Assembly: GCA_011522945.1 (NCBI GenBank)
Contig: WTHY01000050.1
Location: forward strand, 1 to 22,266
Reading direction: 5' to 3'
From: Alphaproteobacteria bacterium
Lineage (GTDB): Bacteria; Pseudomonadota; Alphaproteobacteria; Puniceispirillales; Puniceispirillaceae
DNA length: 22,266 nucleotides
Part shown: in pieces, positions 7,298-14,704 of the stretch
Position numbering within the stretch: the stretch's first letter is position 1
How the letters are laid out: each line of letters begins with the position of its first letter
Translations under genes and position numbers: made by a program
Notes under the pieces: model-generated
Seen by the model: the letters and a program-made list of their open reading frames with translations, nothing else
Databases searched by the model: none
Told to the model about the DNA's origin: nothing

Positions 7298-7999
7298 ATG
7301 TCATCATATGCTGATAAACATGCTTCTGGATTAATTGTATCCAAGGTCGAGGATTGGGTCTTTGATTTAGATAATACAATCTATCCTGCAGCAAGCAGCC
7401 TGTTTCCACGCGTTGCCCGCCGCATGACAGAGTGGATCATGGACCATTTTAGCCTGCCAGAGGATAAGGCTGCAGAGCTAAAGACACGTCTTTTCCGGCA
7501 ATATGGCACGACCATGCGCGGCTTAATGGAAGAGTTTCACTTACCTTCTGATGGGTTTTTATCTTATGTACATGAGATAGATTTGTCTGATGTGTCTTAC
7601 GATAAGGTTCTTGATACAGGCCTGAAAGCCCTGCCAGGCCGCAAGCATATCTATACAAATGGCACTGTGCGACATGCAGAGCGTATTTTAGAGGCATTTG
7701 GGATTCGCCAGCATTTTGACGTGATATTTGATATTGTCGCGTCAGATCATGTGCCAAAGCCAGCGCCGGCACCTTATGATCAATTTGTAGCACAATCTGG
7801 TATCGAGCCTACGAAAGCGGTAATGATTGAAGATATGGCACGGAATCTTGAACCGGCGGCTGCTCTTGGTATGCAGACAGTATGGTTGGCTTCGGATCTG
7901 GATTGGGCACGCCAAGGCGCGAATGAAGCCTATGTGCAATTTGTTGCAAAAGATGTAAAAGACTTACTAACCTGTCTGACACAAGCAGAGACAGGTTAG
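7298..7999 (+). CDS. HAD-superfamily hydrolase, pyrimidine 5'-nucleotidase type
   Basis: A cytosolic haloacid-dehalogenase-type phosphatase; the closest family is the SDT1/PhoE-like pyrimidine 5'-nucleotidase that dephosphorylates UMP, CMP or related monophosphates. From ATG 7298 it has 233 residues. Motif I 'VFDLDNTIYP' holds nucleophile Asp23 and acid/base Asp25. A helical cap follows (about 30-105). Motif II is 'KHIYTNGT' near 113, the motif III lysine lies in 'DHVPKPAPAPYD' near 150, and motif IV is 'VMIEDMARNLEPA' near 173. Start choice: the frame extends upstream to a GTG at 7259 inside the argB hairpin; ATG 7298 with GGGAAAG 10 nt before it is better. It lies between argB and dapD, a known alphaproteobacterial neighbourhood. 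Its true substrate cannot be fixed from sequence. Confidence 0.88.
   Translation: MSSYADKHASGLIVSKVEDWVFDLDNTIYPAASSLFPRVARRMTEWIMDHFSLPEDKAAELKTRLFRQYGTTMRGLMEEFHLPSDGFLSYVHEIDLSDVSYDKVLDTGLKALPGRKHIYTNGTVRHAERILEAFGIRQHFDVIFDIVASDHVPKPAPAPYDQFVAQSGIEPTKAVMIEDMARNLEPAAALGMQTVWLASDLDWARQGANEAYVQFVAKDVKDLLTCLTQAETG
7967..7999 (+). terminator. 11-bp perfect hairpin covering the 3' end of the HAD gene
   Basis: CTAACCTGTCT (7967-7977) and AGACAGGTTAG (7989-7999) are perfect reverse complements around an 11-nt loop. The downstream arm includes the TAG stop codon. The sequence after it, CGTTTATAAT, is only moderately T-rich, so it may be a weak terminator, an mRNA 3'-end protector or an operator for the promoter that seems to start just behind it. 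Confidence 0.45.
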
Positions 8000-8003
8000 C
8001 GTT

Positions 8004-8009
8004 TATAAT
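8004..8009 (+). promoter_or_regulatory. possible dapD -10 box (TATAAT)
   Basis: A perfect TATAAT lies 45 bp before the dapD ATG. The nearest -35-like hexamer, CTGACA (7976-7981), is 22 bp upstream, too far for a standard promoter, and it overlaps the loop of the preceding hairpin. It would need an activator or an unusual spacing. Confidence 0.3.
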
Positions 8010-8053
8010 AGATCCTGTAAAAATTCTTTTTTAGCCCGCTTTTGGAGACAAAG

Positions 8054-8914
8054 ATGAGCCTCACTGACCTAGAAACCACGATTAATGATGCTTTTGATTC
8101 GCGTGATACGATTTCAGCTGACACACAAGGGGCTGTGCGCGATGCTGTGCAGGAGGCACTGGCTATGCTTGATTCAGGTCAGGCCCGTGTAGCTGAGCCA
8201 CTTGGTAATCATCAATGGCAGGTGAATCAGTGGTTGAAAAAGGCTGTACTGCTGTCCTTCAGACTGAATGATATGGTTGAAATCCCGTCTGGACAGACTT
8301 ATCCAGGCGAAGGTGAAGCTATCTGGTGGGATAAGGTGCCCTCAAAATTTAGTGGCTGGAACGCCGATAATTTTCGTCAGGCAGGCTTTCGTGCCGTGCC
8401 TGGTACAATTGTGCGTCGCTCAGCCTATATCGCTCCAAATACAGTATTGATGCCAAGTTTTGTGAATCTTGGTGCCTATGTTGATAGCGGCACGATGGTA
8501 GATACATGGGCAACGGTCGGGTCTTGCGCACAAATTGGCAAGAATGTGCATCTCTCTGGCGGTGCAGGGATTGGCGGCGTATTAGAGCCACTTCAGGCTG
8601 GTCCTGTTGTGATTGAGGATGATTGTTTTATCGGCGCGCGTTCAGAAGTTGTTGAGGGCGTTGTTGTTGAGCAAGGTGCTGTTCTGTCTATGGGCGTGTT
8701 TATTGGTGCCTCAACTAAGATCGTAGATCGGGAAACAGGCGAGGTCCATATGGGCCGCGTTCCAGCCTATTCTGTGGTTGTGCCAGGCAGCTTGCCTGGT
8801 AAGCCGCTTGCAGATGGTACACCAGGTCCATCCTTATCCTGCGCTGTAATCATTAAACGTGTTGATGAGCGCACACGCTCAAAGACAGCGATTAATGACC
8901 TACTACGCGATTAA
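8054..8914 (+). CDS. dapD: 2,3,4,5-tetrahydropyridine-2,6-dicarboxylate N-succinyltransferase
   Basis: Transfers succinyl from succinyl-CoA to tetrahydrodipicolinate in the succinylase branch of diaminopimelate and lysine synthesis. From ATG 8054 the protein has 286 residues, close to the family's usual length. An N-terminal helical domain includes 'HQWQVNQWLKKAVLLSFR' (about 53-70). A left-handed beta-helix of hexapeptide repeats follows, with 'IAPNTVLMPSFVNLGAYVDS' (about 126-145), 'GSCAQIGKNVHLSGGAGIGG' (about 155-174) and 'IEDDCFIGARSEVVEGV' (about 189-205). The C-terminal strand has 'YSVVVPGSLPGK'. The frame is open to a TTG at 8042, but ATG 8054 with TTTGGAGA 5-6 nt upstream is clearly the better start. 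dapE follows after 17 bp. Confidence 0.96.
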   Translation: MSLTDLETTINDAFDSRDTISADTQGAVRDAVQEALAMLDSGQARVAEPLGNHQWQVNQWLKKAVLLSFRLNDMVEIPSGQTYPGEGEAIWWDKVPSKFSGWNADNFRQAGFRAVPGTIVRRSAYIAPNTVLMPSFVNLGAYVDSGTMVDTWATVGSCAQIGKNVHLSGGAGIGGVLEPLQAGPVVIEDDCFIGARSEVVEGVVVEQGAVLSMGVFIGASTKIVDRETGEVHMGRVPAYSVVVPGSLPGKPLADGTPGPSLSCAVIIKRVDERTRSKTAINDLLRD

Positions 8915-8931
8915 TAGCCTTAGATATTTCA

Positions 8932-10110
8932 ATGCCCATGTCTGATCATTCTTATGCTGTAAATCTTGCACAACGACTTATTCAATGCCCGTCCGTAACA
9001 CCGGCTGAAGGTGGTGCGCTAGAGTTGCTGCAAGCGGAATGTGAAGCCATGGGCTTTAGCTGTACACGCCTGCCTTTTGGTGAGGGTGCAGCGCGTATTG
9101 ATAATCTATATGCTGAAATCGATGCGAGCGATGGTTCTGGGTTACCGCATTTTGCCTTTGCGGGTCATACAGATGTTGTGCCTGTTGGTAATGAAGCTGA
9201 CTGGTCAAGCGGACCTTTTGCCGGGGAGATCAAAGCCGGCCAGCTATATGGCCGCGGCGCTGCTGATATGAAAGGCGGTATTGCTTGTTTCATAGCAGCT
9301 GTCAAAGCCCATTTAGAGGCTGGCAAGCCGCATGGGCGGATTAGCCTTATCATCACAGGTGATGAGGAGGGTGATGCACTCAATGGGACCGTAAAAATGG
9401 TCGAATGGATGCAGGCACACAATATCATTCCAGATATGTGTCTTGTTGGTGAGCCAACAAATCCTGAGCAATTAGGTGATGTCATCAAGAATGGCAGGCG
9501 GGGCTCTGTATCAGGTCATCTTACTGTTACAGGAATGCAAGGCCATGTTGCTTATCCGCATCTGGCCAATAATCCAATGCCAGCACTTCTGGATATGCTA
9601 GCCCCAGTCAATAGTACAGAGCTTGATGGCGGTACACCGCATTTTGATCCAAGCACGGCAGAAATAGTGTCTATTGAAACGCCCAATATGGCAGGGAATG
9701 TTATCCCGCAGACTGTGCATGCGCAATTTAACATACGGTTTAATACTGAACATAGCGCTGACAGCCTCACTGGCTGGCTTGAGGAACATTTTGCCCGTAT
9801 TGCAGCGGCGCGAAATGTTGAAGTGTCAGTTGATTGGCGATCAAATGCAGCACCTTTTGTAACCGAACCAGGCGTTTTAACTGACCTATTGCAGAGCGCT
9901 ATATCTGAGGTGACACAAAAGACAGCGCAGCTATCAACATCTGGTGGTACATCTGATGCACGGTTCTTATGTGCCCTTGGGCCTGTGGCAGAATTCGGCC
10001 TTGTTGGCCAGACAATGCATAAGGTTGATGAGCATGTAGCTGTGGCTGATATTGATCAGCTGACAGCAATTTATGGCTATTTACTTGGTAATCTAGGGGG
10101 CAAGTCCTAA
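8932..10110 (+). CDS. dapE: succinyl-diaminopimelate desuccinylase
   Basis: A two-zinc M20-family amidohydrolase that removes succinate from N-succinyl-LL-diaminopimelate, giving LL-diaminopimelate for peptidoglycan and lysine. The 392-residue protein contains 'AFAGHTDVVPVG' near residue 74 (metal-binding His and catalytic Asp), 'GRGAADMKGGIACF' near 106 (bridging Asp), 'ITGDEEGDALNGT' near 141 (general-base Glu pair) and near the C-terminus 'STSGGTSDARFL' and 'VGQTMHKVDEHV' with the last metal-binding His. The ATG at 8932 is used; ATG 8938 two codons later is equally possible, and neither has a strong Shine-Dalgarno sequence. It follows dapD by 17 bp, so two successive-branch enzymes are co-transcribed. 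The next gene starts 2 bp after its stop. Confidence 0.96.
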   Translation: MPMSDHSYAVNLAQRLIQCPSVTPAEGGALELLQAECEAMGFSCTRLPFGEGAARIDNLYAEIDASDGSGLPHFAFAGHTDVVPVGNEADWSSGPFAGEIKAGQLYGRGAADMKGGIACFIAAVKAHLEAGKPHGRISLIITGDEEGDALNGTVKMVEWMQAHNIIPDMCLVGEPTNPEQLGDVIKNGRRGSVSGHLTVTGMQGHVAYPHLANNPMPALLDMLAPVNSTELDGGTPHFDPSTAEIVSIETPNMAGNVIPQTVHAQFNIRFNTEHSADSLTGWLEEHFARIAAARNVEVSVDWRSNAAPFVTEPGVLTDLLQSAISEVTQKTAQLSTSGGTSDARFLCALGPVAEFGLVGQTMHKVDEHVAVADIDQLTAIYGYLLGNLGGKS

Positions 10111-10111
10111 T

Positions 10112-10669
10112 ATGGATACCTCGTTACAACTATCTGCTATCATCGCGCAAATGCGGCGTACCTTTGAGTATATGCTTGGCAAGGGTCCTGCTGAAACGTA
10201 TTTCTCGATGAATAGTGCTGGCCTATGGCAGGCATTGTATATTAGCTGGATTTGTGCCGCCATTTTAGGGGTGTTTCCAGGTGCCATCCCAGACTGGCAA
10301 GCTTATCTGCTCTTCATCCTGACCTCTATTACATCAAGCCTCTTATATGCCTTACTGGTATTTCGTGTGCTTGAGCGCATGGAGCGGGGGGCTGTGTTTC
10401 TGCCCTTTATGGTGCCATATATCTGGATGAATATTATTCAAGTAGTGATATTCGCTATTATATTCCTAACCGCCACCGCAACAGGATTGTTGGCTATACA
10501 ACTCCTATATATACCGCTGGCCATCTGGTTATTATACTGGCTTATAAAAGTGGCAAAGGACCAAACGAAACTTGGAACATTAGCCGCTGTTGGCTTTCTA
10601 GCTGGCCGCGTGCTGGTGGATATTGTGCTTGGCTGGGCAGCAGGATCTGGCTTTTCTATGCCAAGCTAA
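10112..10669 (+). CDS. unrecognised polytopic membrane protein
   Basis: I do not recognise a family. The 185-residue protein has a short N-terminal cytosolic-looking part containing 'AQMRRTFEYMLG' and about five hydrophobic segments, near residues 38-58, 63-86, 97-121, 125-146 and 155-177. Between segments two and three is 'RVLERMERG', and between four and five a basic loop 'IKVAKDQTKLG'. No enzyme motif is visible. Its start lies 2 bp behind the dapE stop with AGGGGGCAAG about 8 nt upstream, so it is translated from the dapE message. This context does not by itself show a role in lysine synthesis. The stop codon sits inside the first copy of a 14-bp tandem repeat, so array size does not alter the protein. 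Confidence 0.8.
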   Translation: MDTSLQLSAIIAQMRRTFEYMLGKGPAETYFSMNSAGLWQALYISWICAAILGVFPGAIPDWQAYLLFILTSITSSLLYALLVFRVLERMERGAVFLPFMVPYIWMNIIQVVIFAIIFLTATATGLLAIQLLYIPLAIWLLYWLIKVAKDQTKLGTLAAVGFLAGRVLVDIVLGWAAGSGFSMPS

Positions 10670-10720
10670 AGGGGCCAAGCTAAAGGGGCCAAGCTAAAGG
10701 GGCCAAGCTAAAGGGGCCAA
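10661..10720. repeat. 14-bp tandem repeat, four copies plus a partial one
   Basis: The unit CCAAGCTAAAGGGG repeats exactly at 10661, 10675, 10689 and 10703, followed by CCAA at 10717. The first copy supplies the last two sense positions and the TAA stop of the upstream gene. Each copy contains TAA on this strand and TAG on the other. As 14 is not a multiple of three, successive copies put stops in all frames. The following AT-rich bases hold decayed CCAATAGGT-like pieces (10722-10755). The array fills part of the gap between two convergent genes. Confidence 0.97.
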
Positions 10721-10779
10721 ACCAATAGGTGCCCAATCAATAGGTAAAGCCAATAGCAGCTCTTATAGATAGCGGTTGG

Positions 10780-11535
10780 TTAAAGCGTCTGTAATCTCGC
10801 ATAGTCAACGCCAGTGAAATATAACCCATGGGCTGGTGCTGTTGGTCCAGCTGCCTGTCTGTCTCTTGCGGCGAGAACAGTCTGCATTTTGTCTGCAGGC
10901 CATTTTCCAAGACCAACCTGCACAAGTGAGCCTGTTATATTTCGTATCTGATGATGCAGAAATGAACGTGCTGCCGCGGTGATGTGAATTTCCTGGCCAA
11001 CAGTTGCTACCTCAAGCCTATCAAGCGTGCGCAGAGGTGAGTCAGCTTGACAGGCCGTTGCCCGAAAACTTGTGAAATCATGTTTTCCTATGAGGTAGGG
11101 CGCAGCAGCTTTCATAGCCTCAACATCAAGTGGCTTCTTCTGATACCATACACGATGGCGATCAAGCGCAGGTGCTACTGGTGCTGATATTATGCGATAC
11201 AGGTACCGGCGCTCTGTGGCATCAAAGCGTGCATGAAAATCATCATCCACAGCCTGTGCAGATAAGACACGTATCTGGTCAGTCTTTAGCCAGGCATTTA
11301 GACCACGCATAACAGACCGTGCCTCTAGCTTGTCAGCTACATCCAAATGGGCTGTCTGGCCTGTTGCATGCACACCTGCATCTGTACGGCCGGCGCCATA
11401 TATAAGTGTATCTGTGCCGGTAAGCTTCTTTGCCGCAGCCTCCAGATACGCCTGAACAGACGGGCCTGTAGATTGTGTTTGCCAGCCCACAAGGCCAGTG
11501 CCGTCATATTCGATTGTGATGAGCATCCGTGTCAT
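10780..11535 (-). CDS. truA: tRNA pseudouridine(38-40) synthase
   Basis: Converts uridines 38, 39 and 40 in the anticodon arm of many tRNAs to pseudouridine. The 251-residue protein matches the family in length and motifs: 'IEYDGTGLVGWQTQ' near residue 8, catalytic Asp52 in 'GAGRTDAGVHATGQ', 'LNAWLK' near 79, 'FHARFDATERRYLYRI' near 100, and 'FLHHQIRNITGSLVQVGLGK' region near 191. The ATG at 11535 lies 11 nt behind the fmt stop, and GAGGATG overlapping that stop serves as ribosome-binding site, so translation is likely coupled to fmt. It is the last gene of def-fmt-truA and is convergent with the membrane-protein gene. Confidence 0.96.
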   Translation of the reverse strand: MTRMLITIEYDGTGLVGWQTQSTGPSVQAYLEAAAKKLTGTDTLIYGAGRTDAGVHATGQTAHLDVADKLEARSVMRGLNAWLKTDQIRVLSAQAVDDDFHARFDATERRYLYRIISAPVAPALDRHRVWYQKKPLDVEAMKAAAPYLIGKHDFTSFRATACQADSPLRTLDRLEVATVGQEIHITAAARSFLHHQIRNITGSLVQVGLGKWPADKMQTVLAARDRQAAGPTAPAHGLYFTGVDYARLQTL

Positions 11536-11546
11536 TTAATGCATCC

Positions 11547-12521
11547 TCACAGCTGGTCATGTATAGACTGGCCAATGACCAGCGCTTTGCCATTTAGGAA
11601 ATCACGTGCTGGCATCGGTTTCTTACCAGCAGGCTGAAGCTGGCGCACCGCTATAGCCCCCTCTGCTGCGCTAATAAGAAGATCACCTGTCTCAGACTGA
11701 CCCAAATATATACCGTTTGGATATGTACCTTTTGGGTATGATGAAGGTGAATATTTAGAGACGCTAATAGCAGCATCTTGCGCCATCAGGAGTTTCATTC
11801 GCTTGCCACTCTTGCCCATAAGCCAGCAGCCTGGAAAGGGGCTGAAGGCACGAATTTTATACGCTAATGCTTCTGCTGTTTGGTTGAAATCAATTTCCGT
11901 TTCCTGCGTATTGATTTTTGCAGCATAGGTAATGCCGTCATCAGCTTGTGTTTGCGGTGATAGGGCACCAGCCTGCAACGCATCCAAAGTTTCAACAAGG
12001 CAGGTTGCCGTCATGTCAGCCAGCCTGTCATGCAATGTGCCTGCTGTATCATCATTATCTATGGTGGTAGGATGTGTAAGCAGCATAGGCCCTGTATCAA
12101 GGCCAGCTTCCATTTGCATTGTGGTAATGCCGGTTTGCGTATCGCCAGCCTCTATGGCCCGCTGGATTGGCGCCGCGCCACGCCACCGCGGTAATAGTGA
12201 GGCATGCCCGTTAATACATCCATATTTGGGAATATCTAATACAGCTTGTGGTAATAATAGCCCATAAGCAACCACGATAATTGCATCTGGTGTTTCAGAA
12301 GCTATTTCTGCCTGTATGTCAGCTGCTTTTAGCGATATTGGCCAGCGTGCTGATATGCCTAGCTCTGTTGCAGCCTCAGCAACAGCTGTTAGTCGTTCTG
12401 CCATACCTCTACCAGATGCGCGTGGCGGCTGGCTATATACTGAGCTAATCTCATGTATGGAGGCGAGTTTTTTGAGACTTGGAACAGCAAATTCAGGACT
12501 GCCCATAAATATCAGTCGCAT
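11547..12521 (-). CDS. fmt: methionyl-tRNA formyltransferase
   Basis: Formylates initiator Met-tRNA with 10-formyltetrahydrofolate. From ATG 12521 the protein has 324 residues. The N-terminal Rossmann domain begins 'MRLIFMGSPEFAVPSL', and the active-site stretch 'YGCINGHASLLPRWRGAAPI' near residues 102-121 keeps the catalytic Asn and His. 'MEAGLDTGPMLL' near 137-148 holds the catalytic Asp, and an OB-like C-terminal domain follows. The residue between the Asn and His is Gly where most family members have Val. Start choice: an in-frame ATG at 12542 would add seven residues, but ATG 12521 has AAAGGGCAG at good spacing and gives the canonical N-terminus. def lies 220 bp upstream on the same strand and truA directly downstream. 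Confidence 0.96.
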   Translation of the reverse strand: MRLIFMGSPEFAVPSLKKLASIHEISSVYSQPPRASGRGMAERLTAVAEAATELGISARWPISLKAADIQAEIASETPDAIIVVAYGLLLPQAVLDIPKYGCINGHASLLPRWRGAAPIQRAIEAGDTQTGITTMQMEAGLDTGPMLLTHPTTIDNDDTAGTLHDRLADMTATCLVETLDALQAGALSPQTQADDGITYAAKINTQETEIDFNQTAEALAYKIRAFSPFPGCWLMGKSGKRMKLLMAQDAAISVSKYSPSSYPKGTYPNGIYLGQSETGDLLISAAEGAIAVRQLQPAGKKPMPARDFLNGKALVIGQSIHDQL

Positions 12522-12599
12522 AGATATCTGCCCTTTCTTCATCCCTCAGAATTGCCATGTCTTCGATAATGGCTAACGGCTCTTGCTTTTTCCTAGAAT

Positions 12600-12646
12600 A
12601 GCTTGGTTTTCGAAGATTGCGAACAGCGCTTTATTGTAACCAAGCT
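12600..12646. repeat. 9-bp inverted repeat in the def-fmt gap
   Basis: AGCTTGGTT (12600-12608) and AACCAAGCT (12638-12646) are exact reverse complements, 29 bp apart, inside the 219-bp gap between def and fmt. No T-tract follows on either strand. It could fold in the def-fmt leader or be a binding site; function unknown. Confidence 0.4.
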
Positions 12647-12740
12647 TAAGCTCTGTCCTTGATAATTGCTGGTAGCGCTATCTTCCTATTTTCACATCAG
12701 CCATATTTTTATCAAGGCGCTGTAAGCACAAGCCTACGCC

Positions 12741-13253
12741 CTAGTTTCTTGATTTTGCGTCTTTCAGAACTTTGCGCCAAATCATGTTTTTCTTTAAACG
12801 AGAGAGATGATCAATAAATAACACACCATCTAGATGGTCAATTTCATGTTGAATGCAGGCGGCAAGTAGACCGTCTGCTTCCATTTCTTGCAAATTGCCA
12901 TCAACATCTAGAAAGCGGGCACGCAATGATGCAGGCCGCTCAACCTCACCCACATGGCCAGGAATAGATAAACAACCCTCTTCAAGTTTAGAGGTGTCTT
13001 CGGAAAGCTGAATAATCTCTGGGTTTATCATTTTCCATAGCTCTGGTCCGTCTTCATCCTTGGCGCAATCCATGACTATGACCCTGTTCATAACACCAAT
13101 TTGTGGCGCAGCAAGGCCGATACCTGGCGCGTCATACATGGTTTCAGCCATATCATCCAATTGCTTGAGGATAGCTGGTGTAATCTCTGCTACTGGTTCT
13201 GCAACCTGTCGCAGTAGAGGATCAGGGACATGAATAATTGGTAAAAGCGCCAT
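12741..13253 (-). CDS. def: peptide deformylase
   Basis: A metal (usually Fe2+) hydrolase that removes the N-formyl group from nascent proteins, completing the cycle begun by Fmt. From ATG 13253 it has 170 residues, as in E. coli. The three signature motifs are intact: 'GIGLAAPQIG' at 44-53, 'EGCLS' at 92-96 with metal-ligand Cys94, and 'QHEIDH' at 135-140 with the two ligand histidines and catalytic Glu. The frame is open to a GTG at 13283, but the shorter form starts with the family's usual 'LLPIIHVPDPLLR'; its ribosome-binding site (AAAAGAA) is weak, so this choice is moderate. It is the first gene of def-fmt-truA and is divergent from rmuC. Confidence 0.96.
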   Translation of the reverse strand: MALLPIIHVPDPLLRQVAEPVAEITPAILKQLDDMAETMYDAPGIGLAAPQIGVMNRVIVMDCAKDEDGPELWKMINPEIIQLSEDTSKLEEGCLSIPGHVGEVERPASLRARFLDVDGNLQEMEADGLLAACIQHEIDHLDGVLFIDHLSRLKKNMIWRKVLKDAKSRN

Positions 13254-13401
13254 TTCTTTTGGAGACCTGCTTCTAAACTTCACTTCTGGCTTTCAAAATG
13301 CGATGATGAAAGACCTCTGGCACTACCTAGAGGAGATGCTGGGATGCGTCAAGAAACGAGCTACAGATATGACTATTGCGTAACAAGGATATTTCACGGA
13401 T

Positions 13402-14508
13402 ATGAGCGGCTTTGATTTTTTATTATTTGTCCTCATTGGTGCCTTTATTGGCTCGATAACGGTGTTTTTTTTGGGGCGCAAATCGCCACAAACCACACAA
13501 GAAGACCCAGCCATTGCTGAGATTCGAGGGCAGCTTGCCCAGCTAGCTTCTGCTGCGTCAGGTCAGCAGCAATCTTTGAGCAGCCAGCTGCATGAACAAT
13601 CAAAAAAGCTAGAAGATCAGCTAGGGACTTTGCGTCAGCATATGGGTCAGTCACTACATATGCAAACACAGACGACGAACGAAAATCTAACAAAGCTGTC
13701 TGAAAGGCTTGCCGTTATCGATCAGGCAAATCAGCATATTTCAGCTCTGAATAATCAGGTCACACAGCTCCATAATATTCTGTCCAACAAAACAGAGCGT
13801 GGCGCGTTTGGTGAGGTGCAGCTTGAAAATCTTGTGCGCACGGTCTTACCGCCAAATGCCTTTGAATTCCAGATGACCTTATCAAATGGGAAACGTGCTG
13901 ACTGCGTCTTAAAGCTGCCAAACCCACCAGGTGATATTATTATCGATGCCAAATTTCCACTTGAAGGCTGGCGCGCCTTGCAGGCTGCTGACAGTGAATC
14001 CGAGCGTGTCTTGGCACGTAAGCAGCTGGCTCTAGCCGTGCGCGGGCATGTGAAGGATATTGCAGATAAATATATTATTCCGGGTGAAACAGCTGAATCA
14101 GCCTGTATGTTTTTGCCCTCAGAAGCTGTTTATGCAGAGCTGCACGCGCATCTACCAGAGGTGATTGAAGATAGTTTTAAAAAACGTATCTGGATCGTAT
14201 CCCCGACAACAATGATGGCAACATTAAACACGGTTCGTGCCATTCTACGTGATGCTCGTATGCGTGAGCAAACGGCTGTTATCCAAGGTGAGATCGGAAA
14301 AATGATCGAAGATGTGACACGCCTAGATAAACGTGTTGATAATTTAAACAGACATTTCGCAGCAGCGCAGCAAGATGTGCGTGATATTCAGATCTCTACA
14401 GGTAAAATCACCAGCCGTGGTGAGAAAATTGAGAGTTTTGAAGTAGAAGATGCGCCTGCCGACACAGATTTGCCAGCCTCTACAGCTAAGCCAGACCTAT
14501 TGCGCTAA
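13402..14508 (+). CDS. rmuC: DNA recombination protein RmuC
   Basis: An RmuC-family protein, which limits inversions at short inverted repeats in E. coli and carries a nuclease-like fold; its biochemistry is poorly defined. The 368-residue protein has an N-terminal membrane anchor (about residues 5-24, 'FLLFVLIGAFIGSITVFFLG'), a Gln-rich coiled-coil region (about 35-130) and the conserved RmuC domain. That domain shows 'GAFGEVQLENLVRTVLP' near 134, 'DCVLKLPNPPGDIIIDAKFP' near 173-192, 'YIIPGETAESACMFLPSEAV' near 225-244 and 'WIVSPTTMMATLNTVRAI' near 265. The ATG at 13402 has AAGGAT about 12 nt upstream, a little far. It is a single gene between divergent def and convergent recR. Confidence 0.93.
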   Translation: MSGFDFLLFVLIGAFIGSITVFFLGRKSPQTTQEDPAIAEIRGQLAQLASAASGQQQSLSSQLHEQSKKLEDQLGTLRQHMGQSLHMQTQTTNENLTKLSERLAVIDQANQHISALNNQVTQLHNILSNKTERGAFGEVQLENLVRTVLPPNAFEFQMTLSNGKRADCVLKLPNPPGDIIIDAKFPLEGWRALQAADSESERVLARKQLALAVRGHVKDIADKYIIPGETAESACMFLPSEAVYAELHAHLPEVIEDSFKKRIWIVSPTTMMATLNTVRAILRDARMREQTAVIQGEIGKMIEDVTRLDKRVDNLNRHFAAAQQDVRDIQISTGKITSRGEKIESFEVEDAPADTDLPASTAKPDLLR

Positions 14509-14513
14509 ATTGG

Positions 14514-14587
14514 ATTTGCCAGATTATGGGGGTCATATCCTTCAAACACCGTCAAGCACCGTCAAGCACCGTGCGAGGATGGCAAAT
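14514..14587. repeat. 10-bp triple repeat framed by an 8-bp inverted repeat, rmuC-recR gap
   Basis: ATTTGCCA (14514-14521) and TGGCAAAT (14580-14587) are exact reverse complements. Between them the unit GTCAAGCACC stands twice exactly (14551-14560, 14561-14570), after a copy with two changes (TTCAAACACC, 14541-14550). The two genes converge here. No T-tract makes it a clear terminator. Confidence 0.7.
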
Positions 14588-14704
14588 ATGTAGCCCTATT
14601 TTCTGGCTATGCTTCATGTGGCACAACAACTTGTACCGCAACCCTGTCCGCGAATTCTGGAAATAAAATCATTTAGGTCAAAGTGGTGATAGGTATGTAG
14701 CTAT

